NCBI RefSeq assembly: GCF_020991275.1
Contig: NZ_JAJLQY010000010.1
Span: 186,001-250,000 of the forward strand
Direction: 5' to 3'
DNA length: 64,000 nt
Origin: Actinocorallia sp. API 0066
GTDB taxonomy: Bacteria > Actinomycetota > Actinomycetes > Streptosporangiales > Streptosporangiaceae
Shown here: in pieces, positions 54,911 through 63,427 of the stretch
Numbering within the stretch: the stretch's first letter is position 1
How the letters are laid out: each line of letters begins with the position of its first letter
Program-made: the position numbers and the translations under genes
The notes under the pieces: model-generated
Seen by the model: the letters and a program-made list of their open reading frames with translations, nothing else
What the model was told of the DNA's origin: nothing
Database searches by the model: none

Positions 54911-54914
54911 TGTG

Positions 54915-54951
54915 AGAAGCCCAGCCCGCTGTTTGTGGGGGCTGGGCTTCT
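54915..54951 (+). terminator. Intrinsic terminator of the tRNA unit
   Basis: AGAAGCCCAGCCC and GGGCTGGGCTTCT form a perfect 13-base stem, followed by GCTTTTG. Confidence 0.85.
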
Positions 54952-55200
54952 GCTTTTGGGTGCTGGTCTTGTCGCTGTGGTCGGCGTCTTTGCTCTTGTG
55001 ATCGGGGTCACTGGTCATTGAGTCAGGTTTCGGGTGGTTTGTGGGTGGGCTGGGTGGGTGAGGGGGTGGGAAAGGCGTGGTGGTGGCCCTATGTGGACAT
55101 TTTGCGGGGTGGGTCAGGGGTTCGCCGGAAACTGTCAGGGGTGGATGTTTCGATTTCCTTGGCGGCCTGAACCGGGCGGCCGTGTGGGAGGGGGATCGCG

Positions 55201-55395
55201 GTGCCTAGCGGATACCACTGGCGTCGAGGCGGGTGGGTGAAGAACCCCCGGCGGCGGCGGAGGAACGGGGCGAGCGGCTGGTGGGTGGCCGCCGTGGTGG
55301 CCCTGCTGGTGTGGGGATGGTTCCAGGGCGGTGGTATGTCCGGCGGTGACGAGAGGCCGTCCGCGCCCGCGAGCGTCCCGGCGGAGCAGCCGTGA
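55201..55395 (+). CDS. Small membrane protein upstream of Mrr-like nuclease
   Basis: The 64-residue product has a strongly basic N-terminus (KNPRRRRRNG) followed by one membrane helix (GWWVAAVVALLVWGWFQGG) and a short acidic-proline tail. GGGAGGGGG sits six bases before the GTG start, a good ribosome site. The stop overlaps the next gene's GTG start in a GTGA junction, so it is co-translated with the nuclease. Its function is unknown. Confidence 0.7.
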   Translation: MPSGYHWRRGGWVKNPRRRRRNGASGWWVAAVVALLVWGWFQGGGMSGGDERPSAPASVPAEQP

Positions 55396-56315
55396 GCCCG
55401 CGGCGAAGGCGGCGGTTGCGCCCGCCGTCAGACGCCGGGGAATGGGTGGCCGCGGGGGTGGTGGCGCTCGTGGCCGCCGTGCTCCTGCGGGCTCTCTTCG
55501 AGGCGCTGGCCGGCTTCTTGGCCGCGAACTGGCTCATCATCCCCTGCCTGGTGGCCGTCGCCGCCACGGCGGCGGCGGTCGTCCTCCGGGCCCGGTCGGC
55601 CGCCCGGCGCGCGCGGACGGCCCGGATGGCGGCCCTGCGGCTCTCACTCACCGAGGTGGACGCCCTGAGCCCGACGGGGTTCGAACTCGCCGTCCGCGAC
55701 CTGATGCTCCGCGACGGCATCGCGGCCCGCCACGTCGGGCAGCGCGGCGACCAGGCCGCCGACGTGATCGGCCACGACCTCAACCTCGACCTCGTGTGGG
55801 TCGCCCAGTGCAAACACACCACGACCGGCGCCCGCGTGGGCACCCGCGTCGTCTACGAGGTCAGCGGCACCGCGGGCCCCATCCACGGCGCCGACCTCGC
55901 CTTCATCGCCACCAACGGCACCTTCACCCGAGACGCGGCAAAGAACGCCGCCCGCCTCAACATCCACCTCATCGACCGCGACACCCTCCACCTCTGGGCC
56001 ACCGAAGGCCACTCCCTCCACACCCTCCTCAACATCCGCCCCCTCCCCCTCCGCTTACCCACCCGACCGACAGGTCCTCCAGGGTCCCGGACCATCTCCT
56101 CGCGACCGGAGTCCCAGTGGGCCGCGCCCCATTCACGTCTTTCGCAGGCTCCGGATCTCCATGGCATCGCGGGTGAAGGCCGCTGCGAGGTTGCGGAAAG
56201 GGATCGGCCATGTCGTGCGGCGCGGGCTCCGGGAGGGTCAGCCTCGCCTCGGCGACGCCGCCGAACCACTTGCCCGCGATGTAGTCGAGCCGGGGAAGCC
56301 GGACGAGATCTTTGA
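55392..56315 (+). CDS. Membrane-anchored Mrr-like restriction endonuclease domain protein
   Basis: The 307-residue frame has two N-terminal membrane segments (about 17-64). A restriction-endonuclease-like domain (about 92-205) follows, with LSPTGFELAVRDLMLRDGIA, GQRGDQAADVIG and VAQCKH; the Asp and the QxK core fit the Mrr_cat family. Action on modified or foreign DNA at the membrane is conjecture. After about residue 215 the frame includes a TTA codon and loses coding character, and it overlaps the opposite HNH-type gene, so the true C-terminus may lie near 56060 with a frameshift or error. Confidence 0.75.
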   Translation: MSPRRRRRLRPPSDAGEWVAAGVVALVAAVLLRALFEALAGFLAANWLIIPCLVAVAATAAAVVLRARSAARRARTARMAALRLSLTEVDALSPTGFELAVRDLMLRDGIAARHVGQRGDQAADVIGHDLNLDLVWVAQCKHTTTGARVGTRVVYEVSGTAGPIHGADLAFIATNGTFTRDAAKNAARLNIHLIDRDTLHLWATEGHSLHTLLNIRPLPLRLPTRPTGPPGSRTISSRPESQWAAPHSRLSQAPDLHGIAGEGRCEVAERDRPCRAARAPGGSASPRRRRRTTCPRCSRAGEAGRDL

Positions 56316-56622
56316 CGAACTCGCCTTCAAGGTCCGTCTCACGCCGTAGATAGGTCCTGACCGCGTGCGAGAGGTCGTTAACGTCGAGCCGGGCGGTGAG
56401 GAGGACGAGGTTGCCGATCCGGTCGGCGATTCTCGCCGCGTTGAGCCAGAAGTAGGGCGGGCAGGCACAGGGGAGGCCGTGGTCATGGTCGAGGACCAGG
56501 CGGTCACGGTATCCGCAGATGGCGCATCGGTCGTTCTGCCACTGCCGGAGAGCAGTCGGGGGGTCGGGGTCGGCGGGAACGACGGGTTCCGGCCACGTCC
56601 AGCATGCGGGGATTCCGGTCAT
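56029..56622 (-). CDS. HNH/endonuclease VII-like protein
   Basis: The 197-residue frame contains DRCAICGYRDRLVLDHDHG, with a CxxC and the D-H-D-H active-site pattern of recombination endonuclease VII/HNH proteins, then a CAC cluster. The middle (NAARIADRIGNLVLLTARLD) has good coding character. The last 50 residues are Gly-rich and overlap the Mrr-like gene by 287 bases tail to tail. Classical endonuclease VII sequences continue differently after the HDH, so this is a divergent or decaying member. No clear ribosome site precedes the ATG. Confidence 0.6.
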   Translation of the reverse strand: MTGIPACWTWPEPVVPADPDPPTALRQWQNDRCAICGYRDRLVLDHDHGLPCACPPYFWLNAARIADRIGNLVLLTARLDVNDLSHAVRTYLRRETDLEGEFVKDLVRLPRLDYIAGKWFGGVAEARLTLPEPAPHDMADPFPQPRSGLHPRCHGDPEPAKDVNGARPTGTPVARRWSGTLEDLSVGWVSGGGGGGC

Positions 56623-56662
56623 GCGGCGTTTGTCGGTGGCGGTGATGTGGGGGGCTTTGGGG

Positions 56663-57028
56663 TTAGGGGCGGTAGGTGGCCCAGGTTTTGGGGGTTTCGG
56701 AGATGGAGACGGCGGTGAGTTCGGGGTAGTGGGACTTCCAGTGGTCGTAGATGTAGAGGGCCAGGTTTTCGGCGGAGGGGGTGGTGGTGGGGGGGAGGGC
56801 TTCGTTGAGGTGTTGGTGATCCAGGGTTTTGTCCAGCCAGAGTTTGAAGGGGTCCAGGTCTCGGTAGTCGCGGACGAAGCCGTGGGGGCCCAGGGACTCT
56901 CGGGGGGCGGAGAGTTCTAGGCGGACGATGTAGTTGTGGCCGTGTATGCGGGCGCAGGGGTGCCACTCGGGGAGGGTGGACAGGACGTGGCTGGCCGAGA
57001 AGTGGAATTCCTTGGTGATGGTCAGCAT
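56663..57028 (-). CDS. queD: 6-carboxy-5,6,7,8-tetrahydropterin synthase-like protein
   Basis: The 121-residue product is of the PTPS/QueD family. The zinc ligands lie in FHFSASH and HGHNY, and the catalytic Cys is in HPCARIHGH. The DHQHLNEAL segment and the C-terminal SETPKTWATY follow. QueD makes carboxytetrahydropterin on the way to preQ0 from the GTP cyclohydrolase product. No queC, queE or queF is in the window, so the product's fate is open. It follows the large ATPase gene by 16 bases and has AAGGA upstream of the ATG. Confidence 0.85.
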   Translation of the reverse strand: MLTITKEFHFSASHVLSTLPEWHPCARIHGHNYIVRLELSAPRESLGPHGFVRDYRDLDPFKLWLDKTLDHQHLNEALPPTTTPSAENLALYIYDHWKSHYPELTAVSISETPKTWATYRP

Positions 57029-57044
57029 CGCGTCGTCGTCCTTC

Positions 57045-59633
57045 TCACGGGGTGGTGAACGGGTCGTCGCCGAGGATCCGGCGGTTCAGCGGAACCCGGC
57101 GGCAGAACGCCGTGCGCAGGTCGGGATCGACCAGGTTGCCTATCTTGCGGGCCAGCTCGGTCCGCGCCCGCTCCAGCAGGCCCGGCGCGGCCGCGTCCGC
57201 CGCGTGGTGGGCGGCCTCGGCCGCGTGGAACAGGACCTCCTCCGTGCGCAGCGCCGGCAGGTCGCCGTGCTCGTCCAGGACCCGCACGGCCTCCTCGGCG
57301 TGGTCCAGGGCCAGCACCGGATCGCCGCGCCGCAACTGGACCCGGGCCCGCAGGATCAGCGCGGCGATGCGGCTGCGCACCATGTTCGTCCGGCCCGTCT
57401 CCCGGTAGGTGCCGAGCGCAAGCCGGTCCGCGTGGTCCAGGTCGTGGCCCGCGGTCAGGAGGACCTCCGCGTAGAGGTTCCGCACGATCGGGACGAGGTT
57501 GAGGAGCCAGGTCCGTTCTGTCTCGGCCCATGCCTCCTCGATGAGTTCGAGCGCGCGGACCGGATCCGTGTCGGCGAGCAGCGAGGCGAGCAGCGCCGTG
57601 TTGTAGGCGTGCCAGCCGCTGTCGCCGCCCCTGCGGGCCTCGAAGGCGCGGGCCTCGGTGAGGGTGGCCAGGCAGTCCGCGTCGAGCCCCAGGGCGCGCT
57701 GGACCTGCGCCAGGTAGTTGAGCGCGATCGGCAGCTCGACCTTGAGCGGTTCGTCGCGCAGCCGGTCGACGCAGGCGGTGAGCCGCCGCAGCGCCTCTTC
57801 GAGGTAGCCGCTGTCGAAGAGGCTGATGCCGAGCTGCATCTCACCGAGGTTGCGGATGTGCTGGAGGACGGGGTCGCCCGCGAGCCTCTCGGGCGCCTCC
57901 AGGTAGATCCGCTCGGCCTCGCGCAGCTCCCGCAGCCCCTCGGCGAGGTTGATCTTGGAGACCTGGCGGCCGTACTCGACCTTCGCGATGAACAGCGACA
58001 CCTGGTCGGGCGCGGCGCGGACGGCGGCCCGCAGCTTCTCCAGCGACGGCAGCAGCCCCTCGGTGACGAGCAGTGTCTTGCCGCGCAGCAGCAGGCTCCG
58101 GACGATCAGGGCGGGGTCGCCGGTCCTGGCGGCGGCGGCCTCGGCCGTCGCGGCGAGCCCGTCGATGTCGTGCGGCGGCCCGGCCTGGACGTGTTTGCCG
58201 CGCCAGCGCTCCTCGGTGAGCGACAGCCGCAGCTCGATCGCCTCGAACAGCTCGCGGTCCCGTCCGGCGAGGGCCTCGATCGCGTGGGTGAGGTGCCTTT
58301 CGGCGACGACGGCCGACATGCCCTCCAGCGCGGCGGAGCGGGCGAGGGCGAGGTAGGCGCGGCCCGCCTCGACGCGCCGGGACGGGCCCGCGTTGTACAG
58401 GTGCCGCGCGATCTCGACGGACCGGATCATCGAGCCGGTGCCGAACTCGCCGAGCGCGTCGGCGACCCGCCCGTGCCGCTCGTAGCGCTGCCCGCGGCTC
58501 TGCAGCTCGTAGACGCTCTGGCCGAGCGCGTGGTGCTGGAACATGTAGCTGTCGACGCCGGGCGCCCAGTCGAGGCCGTCGTAGGGGAGGATCAGCCGGT
58601 AGCCGTCGGCGATGGCGCGGAGCCGCTCCATGACGAGGTCGTGCGGTTCGCGGGCGACCTTCGCGACGACGGGCGAGAGGAACACAGGCCCTTCGACGGC
58701 GGCGACGTGGATGAGCTTGCGGTCCAGCTCGGACAGGTGTGAGAGCAGGCGTTCGGCGAGCTTGCGCATGGAGACGGGCAGGTCGGCGGGCGGGAGGCCG
58801 GGCCGCCAGTCGGCGAGGAACGCCTCGATGAACCCGGCGTGGCCGCTGGTGCGGACGGTGAGGACGCGGGCGACGTCCGGGCCGGCCTCGGGATGCCGGT
58901 GCCTGACGAGTTCGGCCACCGCGTCCTCGGGCAGCCCGCCCAGGTTGCGCCGTTCGAGGAACCGCGCCCCCACCCAGGCGTCGAGGAGGCCGGTGATCTG
59001 CGGGTCGGCTCCCGGCCCGGTGGTGTGGCTGATGACGAGGTCGAGGGCGAGGTCGTCGTCGCGGGTGCGCAGGAGGCAGTCGAGGACGTGCAGGCTGTCG
59101 GGGTCGAGGTGCTGGACGTCGTCGATCACGAGGAGGACGGGCGGGCCCTGGCGGATGAGGTCCGTGATGCCGCCGGCGATCTGGGAGACCGACGCCTGCT
59201 GGAACGTCATGAGGCTGTCCAGGGGCGCGGAGCCGGAGCGGACGGCGGCCTGGGTGACGGCCTGGCCGATCCTGAAGGCGGCGCCCACCGGGGGCAGGAG
59301 CAGCGAGAGGACCTCGGGCGCGGACCGGCGGACCGCCTCTCCGGTGAGGTTCAGGACCCTGCGCCTTCGGTTCGGCTGTTCCGCCAGTTCGTGGACGAGG
59401 TCCGCGATCGCCTTGTAAGGCAGTCGGGACGCCACGACGGGCGGGTATTGCATGAAGACGACGCGGCGGCCTCCGTCGGCGCGGCTGCGCTCGGTGAACT
59501 CGGCGAGGAGCCGTGACTTGCCCGCGCCGGGATCGCCCTCGACGAGGACGCCTCCGTCGGCCCGGCCGAGTAGCGCCTCCATGTCTTCGATCCGGTCGAC
59601 GAACACGGCAGCCACACGACCCCCAGGGAGCAT
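57045..59633 (-). CDS. Large AAA ATPase with TPR-like helical repeats
   Basis: The 862-residue product begins with FVDRIEDMEALLGR and Walker A GDPGAGKS at 33-40, and has Walker B VLLVIDDVQHLD about 135 residues later. A winged-helix-like part (about 290-400) and a long alpha-alpha repeat array (about 430-850) follow. This is the architecture of LuxR/MalT-type STAND regulators, but no C-terminal HTH is present, so it probably acts on a partner. Starts at 59615 (GTG) or 59597 are possible. QueD and an HNH-type gene lie downstream on the same strand. Confidence 0.8.
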   Translation of the reverse strand: MLPGGRVAAVFVDRIEDMEALLGRADGGVLVEGDPGAGKSRLLAEFTERSRADGGRRVVFMQYPPVVASRLPYKAIADLVHELAEQPNRRRRVLNLTGEAVRRSAPEVLSLLLPPVGAAFRIGQAVTQAAVRSGSAPLDSLMTFQQASVSQIAGGITDLIRQGPPVLLVIDDVQHLDPDSLHVLDCLLRTRDDDLALDLVISHTTGPGADPQITGLLDAWVGARFLERRNLGGLPEDAVAELVRHRHPEAGPDVARVLTVRTSGHAGFIEAFLADWRPGLPPADLPVSMRKLAERLLSHLSELDRKLIHVAAVEGPVFLSPVVAKVAREPHDLVMERLRAIADGYRLILPYDGLDWAPGVDSYMFQHHALGQSVYELQSRGQRYERHGRVADALGEFGTGSMIRSVEIARHLYNAGPSRRVEAGRAYLALARSAALEGMSAVVAERHLTHAIEALAGRDRELFEAIELRLSLTEERWRGKHVQAGPPHDIDGLAATAEAAAARTGDPALIVRSLLLRGKTLLVTEGLLPSLEKLRAAVRAAPDQVSLFIAKVEYGRQVSKINLAEGLRELREAERIYLEAPERLAGDPVLQHIRNLGEMQLGISLFDSGYLEEALRRLTACVDRLRDEPLKVELPIALNYLAQVQRALGLDADCLATLTEARAFEARRGGDSGWHAYNTALLASLLADTDPVRALELIEEAWAETERTWLLNLVPIVRNLYAEVLLTAGHDLDHADRLALGTYRETGRTNMVRSRIAALILRARVQLRRGDPVLALDHAEEAVRVLDEHGDLPALRTEEVLFHAAEAAHHAADAAAPGLLERARTELARKIGNLVDPDLRTAFCRRVPLNRRILGDDPFTTP

Positions 59634-59865
59634 TGACCAATGGTGATCCCACTGTAAGAAGCGCGCCCTTAAAGATCTACCTCTTGTCCCGATGAGGCAC
59701 ACCACTGCGGCGGTGTACTGGAGCGATTTGACGGATTTGGTACTCGGTTCCGGAAAAATCTCGTATCAAGTGGTTTGTGGCTTCATTTCGGGTTATCAAC
59801 CTGACGAGCACGACACACGCATGACGGTGCTCGACCGTCGTGCCCTTGATATCGGGGAGGTGCCT

Positions 59866-60372
59866 ATGGCTAAGCCCGAAGAACGCAAGGACGGCGTGCG
59901 GAAGGTCGAGGCCGAGAGCAAGCCAGCACAGGGTGAACCCACACAGGAGGAACCCGAGACAGGAGCCACCGCACAGGTCGTCGAGGAGCAGGAGGAGTTC
60001 TACAACCTGCCCCGGGCGCACTTCCCCGACGGACGGGGGAATCCGCACGGGAGGCTGTCGTCGTGGATCGTGGTGATCACGGCGATCGTGGCGCTCGTCG
60101 TCGGAGCCGTCGCGTTCGTGATGAACGCCTGGGTCGTGGTCTGGGTGTGCGCGGTGATCGCCGTGCTGTGCTTCCCGGCCGGGCTGGCGGTGCGGATCAT
60201 GGACGACACCGTGAGCTGGGGCGCGCCCACGCCCGGCAGCATCCCGCGCGGGCAGATCATCAGGGGCGCCAACCGCGTCCACGCCAGGGACGAGGCCGAC
60301 TACCGCGAGGCCCAGACCGCTGAGAAGGCCGAGAAGGCCGAGAAGGCCGAGCGGATCCGGCAGCGCCACTGA
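59866..60372 (+). CDS. Membrane protein with charged coiled-coil tail
   Basis: The 168-residue product has an acidic, disordered N-terminus (about 1-55) and two membrane helices (about 66-88 and 90-110). The C-terminal helix contains an AEKAEKAEKAE repeat encoded by nearly identical 9-base units. The function is unknown. The ATG has GGGGAGG six bases upstream. The 170 bases before it are AT-richer than usual, with no assigned promoter. Confidence 0.75.
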   Translation: MAKPEERKDGVRKVEAESKPAQGEPTQEEPETGATAQVVEEQEEFYNLPRAHFPDGRGNPHGRLSSWIVVITAIVALVVGAVAFVMNAWVVVWVCAVIAVLCFPAGLAVRIMDDTVSWGAPTPGSIPRGQIIRGANRVHARDEADYREAQTAEKAEKAEKAERIRQRH

Positions 60373-60379
60373 GGCCGCG

Positions 60380-60402
60380 GACGGGCCCGGCGAGGGCCCG
60401 TC
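60380..60402. terminator. Terminator between membrane protein and MBL hydrolase genes
   Basis: GACGGGCCC and GGGCCCGTC form a perfect 9-base stem with a 5-base loop between convergent genes. Confidence 0.7.
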
Positions 60403-60409
60403 GCGCCGC

Positions 60410-61030
60410 TCAGAGGCGCACGGAGTCGCCCGGGGACAGCCGGGTGTACTCGGCCGCCACCAGGTTCCCCATGATCGTGTCGGTGACCGTGACGCCGACG
60501 TCGCTGAGCAGCGCGTCGTGAATGGGATGGACCCGGACGGGCCCGACGGCGTTGGCGAAGTCCGCGGCCTCACCGAGCTTGAGCCAGGGCGCGCTCACCG
60601 GCGCGAGAAGGGTGGAGACCGGCTCATCCGGGACGGTGAGCGCGTCACCCGGATGGAAGACCCCGTTCACGAGGTATCCGACGTTCTCGATCACCGGGAT
60701 GGACGGGTGGATCACCGCGTGGCGCTCCCCCACGACCCTGATCGCAAGGCCCGCCTCCTCAAGGACGTCCCCGTGCCTGACCTCGGTGAACGGTAGGCCG
60801 TCCAGGGGCTCGGCGAGCGAAGGAGGCCCGTAGATGGGCAGTCCCGGCCGCCGCGCGCGCAGGTCGCGGAGCGCGTCGGGCCGCAGGTGGTCGAAGTGCA
60901 CGTGGGTGATGAGCACGGCGTCGACGTCCTGGAGCGGCGCGTCGCCGGAGAACGCGCCGGGGTCGATGACGACGCGGCCTCCGGCGGTCTCGAACCGGAC
61001 GCAGGCGTGCGGGAACTTCTCCATCTTCAT
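60410..61030 (-). CDS. MBL-fold metal-dependent hydrolase (UlaG-like)
   Basis: The 206-residue metallo-beta-lactamase-fold protein has KFPHACVRFETAGGRVVIDP at the start, and the metal motif THVHFDHL. A histidine in VVGERHAVIH and an HPGDAL Asp region follow. The family includes UlaG-like and NAPE-PLD-like hydrolases; the substrate is unknown. The start at MKMEKF matches the usual beginning of the family. ATG codons at 61042 and 61024 are alternatives; the latter has the best ribosome spacing (AAAAGG at seven bases). Confidence 0.85.
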   Translation of the reverse strand: MKMEKFPHACVRFETAGGRVVIDPGAFSGDAPLQDVDAVLITHVHFDHLRPDALRDLRARRPGLPIYGPPSLAEPLDGLPFTEVRHGDVLEEAGLAIRVVGERHAVIHPSIPVIENVGYLVNGVFHPGDALTVPDEPVSTLLAPVSAPWLKLGEAADFANAVGPVRVHPIHDALLSDVGVTVTDTIMGNLVAAEYTRLSPGDSVRL

Positions 61031-61100
61031 GCCTTTTATCATCGCGAATTGAGTACTTCAGCGGATGCGCGGCCCTGGCGTATGCCCGGATGATGGCGAT

Positions 61101-63203
61101 ATGGACCCCTCGTCGCCCCCGTCCCCCTGCCCGTACTGCGGGCTCCCCGTGCCGACGCCCCTGCCGGACCGCTGCCGTCGCTGCAAGGCGCCCCTCACCG
61201 GGCCCGCCGCAGAGGAGCTCGCCGGGATCCACGCGGAGATCGCCGCCCTGGACGCCGAGGCCGCGCCGCTCCAGCAGCGGCTCGCCGCCCTCGCCGCGCG
61301 GCGGAACGACCTGTGGGCGCGCCGGATCAGGCTCGTCAACGCCTCCGCCGGGCGCCGTCCGGAGCTGGGGCGGCGCAGCGCGCGGGACATCCTGCTGCTC
61401 GTCGGCGTCGGCCTGCTCACCCTCGCCGCCCTGATCTTCACCGCGGTGAGCTGGGAGACCCTCGGCGTGTGGGGGCGCGCCGCGGTGCTCACCACGCTCA
61501 TGGCCGGGGCGCTCGCGCTGCCGTGGCCGCTGGCTCGGCGGGGCCTCGGGGGCACCGCCGAGTCGGTGGGCGCGGTGGGCCTCGGGCTCGTCGTGATGGA
61601 GTGCTACGCGGTCTACACGCTGAACGACGGGTGGGACGAGAGGTGGTCGGCGGTCGTGGGGGCGGTCGTCGTCACGCTCGTCTGGACGGCCTATGGGTGG
61701 CGGGCGCCCTTGCGCGTCCCGTCTGCGGCGGCGGTCTTCGCCGCGCAGTTCCCGCTGCCGCTCGTGGCGCACGCCCTCGATGGGGGTCCTTTCGTCTACA
61801 CGGCCACGTTCCTGGGCAGCGCGGCGCTCACGCTGCTCGTCCTTCTGCGGGACGTGCCCGTGTGGGTGCGGCGGGTCGCGCTCGCGGCGGGCGCCTTCTC
61901 GTTCTTCGTGTCGCCGCTCTTCCTGACCCTGGCCTGGGTGGACGAGGACGGCTTCCGCGACGCGTTCCGCCTGCTCGTCTTCACCGGGACGGCCGCCGCG
62001 CTCGCCGCGCTGTGGACGGTCCGCGCAAGCCGGTTCTTCGCCTGGCCCGCCGCGCTCGTCGCCGTGCTCGCCACGGCGCTGCCGCTGTCGGTGGTGGTGC
62101 CGGACTGGGCGGTGCCCGCCGCGGTCGCCGTGGGCGCGCTGCCGCCGCTGGCGCTCGCGCACCTGCGGGCGCACGCGCGCGCCCTGGGCGTCACCGTGCC
62201 CAGGCCCGCCCGCAAGGCCCTGAACGCCGCGCCACGGGCCCGGCTGGCGTTCCAGGTGGTCCCGTGGCTGTTCGCCGGGACGGCGGGCCTCATCGCGGCC
62301 GTGGACGTCGTCCCGTCGCTGCTGTCCCGGCACGAGATCGCCGCCGACTGGTCGCCGGGCGTGCTCGGCGTGCTGGCCGCCGCCTTCGCCGTCGCGCGGC
62401 TGCCGCTGCCCGCGCTGGCGGGCGCGGGCGCGGCGCTGGCGGCGGTCCCCTCGGCCGCCGGGTTCGCCGAGACGCCGACGCTCGTGTGGTTCGCCGCCCT
62501 GTACCTGGCGTTCCTGGTCCGGGCGTTCCTGAGCCGTGGAAGCCTCCCGGTGGAGGCGGTGTCCGCGGTGGCGGCCGGGTGGGTCGTCACCGAGCAGGCG
62601 ACGGGGCCCGGCTACGGCCTGCCTGCGGCGGCGGGTGTGTTCCTCACCCTGACGGTCGCCTCGGCGACGGCCAGGTCCGTGCCCGGCAGGATCGTCGCCG
62701 GAGTGGGTGCCGCGCTCTGGTCGGGGGTCACCGCCCACCACGCGTTCGCTTTCGCCGAGTGGGACGCGCCCGTGGAGGGGCTCACCCTTCCCGTCGCTGT
62801 CGGAGCCCTTCTTCTGGGGATCGTCTGGCGGGCTTCGCTTCCGTCGTCCTGGCTGGCCTACGGGCCCGCGCTCGCCCTTGGGCTGCTCCCGACCCTCGGC
62901 GTCATCGTCAGCCTCGACGACACGGGGCTGACCCGTCCGCTGCTGCTGGGCGCGGCCTCGCTCGCCGTCCTGGTCCTCGGGATAAGGCTCAGGCTCCAGG
63001 CCCCGGCCGTGGTTGGCGCGGTCGTCCTCGTCCTGGACGCCCTGCACCAGGCGGCCCCGTACGCGGTCGAGATCTGGGAGACCGTGCCGCAGTGGATCCC
63101 GATCGGGGCGGCCGGGCTGCTTCTCCTCGTGCTGGGCGCCACCTACGAGCGGCACATGGCCAACGCGCGCAGGCTGCGCGCCACGCTTGCGGCCATGGCC
63201 TAG
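61101..63203 (+). CDS. Large polytopic membrane protein with N-terminal zinc ribbon
   Basis: The 700-residue product begins with two CxxC pairs (PCPYCGLPVP and RCRRCKAPL), a likely zinc ribbon. A helical hairpin (about 40-80) follows and then about 20 hydrophobic segments to the C-terminus. It resembles the large SCO7613-type actinobacterial membrane proteins of unknown function. The ATG at MDPSSPP is chosen from the zinc ribbon position; an ATG 36 bases upstream gives no better site. Its end overlaps the convergent small zinc-protein gene by four bases. Confidence 0.75.
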   Translation: MDPSSPPSPCPYCGLPVPTPLPDRCRRCKAPLTGPAAEELAGIHAEIAALDAEAAPLQQRLAALAARRNDLWARRIRLVNASAGRRPELGRRSARDILLLVGVGLLTLAALIFTAVSWETLGVWGRAAVLTTLMAGALALPWPLARRGLGGTAESVGAVGLGLVVMECYAVYTLNDGWDERWSAVVGAVVVTLVWTAYGWRAPLRVPSAAAVFAAQFPLPLVAHALDGGPFVYTATFLGSAALTLLVLLRDVPVWVRRVALAAGAFSFFVSPLFLTLAWVDEDGFRDAFRLLVFTGTAAALAALWTVRASRFFAWPAALVAVLATALPLSVVVPDWAVPAAVAVGALPPLALAHLRAHARALGVTVPRPARKALNAAPRARLAFQVVPWLFAGTAGLIAAVDVVPSLLSRHEIAADWSPGVLGVLAAAFAVARLPLPALAGAGAALAAVPSAAGFAETPTLVWFAALYLAFLVRAFLSRGSLPVEAVSAVAAGWVVTEQATGPGYGLPAAAGVFLTLTVASATARSVPGRIVAGVGAALWSGVTAHHAFAFAEWDAPVEGLTLPVAVGALLLGIVWRASLPSSWLAYGPALALGLLPTLGVIVSLDDTGLTRPLLLGAASLAVLVLGIRLRLQAPAVVGAVVLVLDALHQAAPYAVEIWETVPQWIPIGAAGLLLLVLGATYERHMANARRLRATLAAMA

Positions 63204-63427
63204 GACGGCCGGGGCACCGCCTTCAGCACCGGCAGGGGGTCGTGCTCCTTGCCGGTGCCGCCGCACATCCGGCACGGCTCGTCCACCCGGATCCAGCCGA
63301 CCGTCCCGTCGGCCTCCCGGCGCGGCATCTCCGGCCGCCACCAGCCGGTGCCCAGGCAGAACCGGCAGGGCAGGTCGGCGCCGTCGCACCAGCGGCACGG
63401 GTCGTTCCCACAGCGGTCCGGGATCAC
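63200..63427 (-). CDS. Small CxxCxGxG zinc protein (downstream gene of pair)
   Basis: The 75-residue product holds three DnaJ-type cysteine motifs: CRWCDG, CRFCLGTG and CRMCGGTG. It probably folds around one or two zinc ions. Its GTG start overlaps the stop of the upstream gene in a GTGA junction, which fixes the start and implies coupled translation. No J-domain or other partner is near. Its function is unknown. Confidence 0.7.
   Translation of the reverse strand: MIPDRCGNDPCRWCDGADLPCRFCLGTGWWRPEMPRREADGTVGWIRVDEPCRMCGGTGKEHDPLPVLKAVPRPS

Noticed and set aside
54936-55021. Short hydrophobic frame (VGAGLLLLGAGLVAVVGVFA...) after tRNA-Phe
   Set aside because: It begins inside the terminator stem, has no ribosome site and is only 28 codons; a random valine/leucine-rich reading is more likely.
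57045-59633. LuxR-family (LAL) transcription factor
   Set aside because: The ATPase and TPR parts fit, but the C-terminus ends without the LuxR helix-turn-helix.
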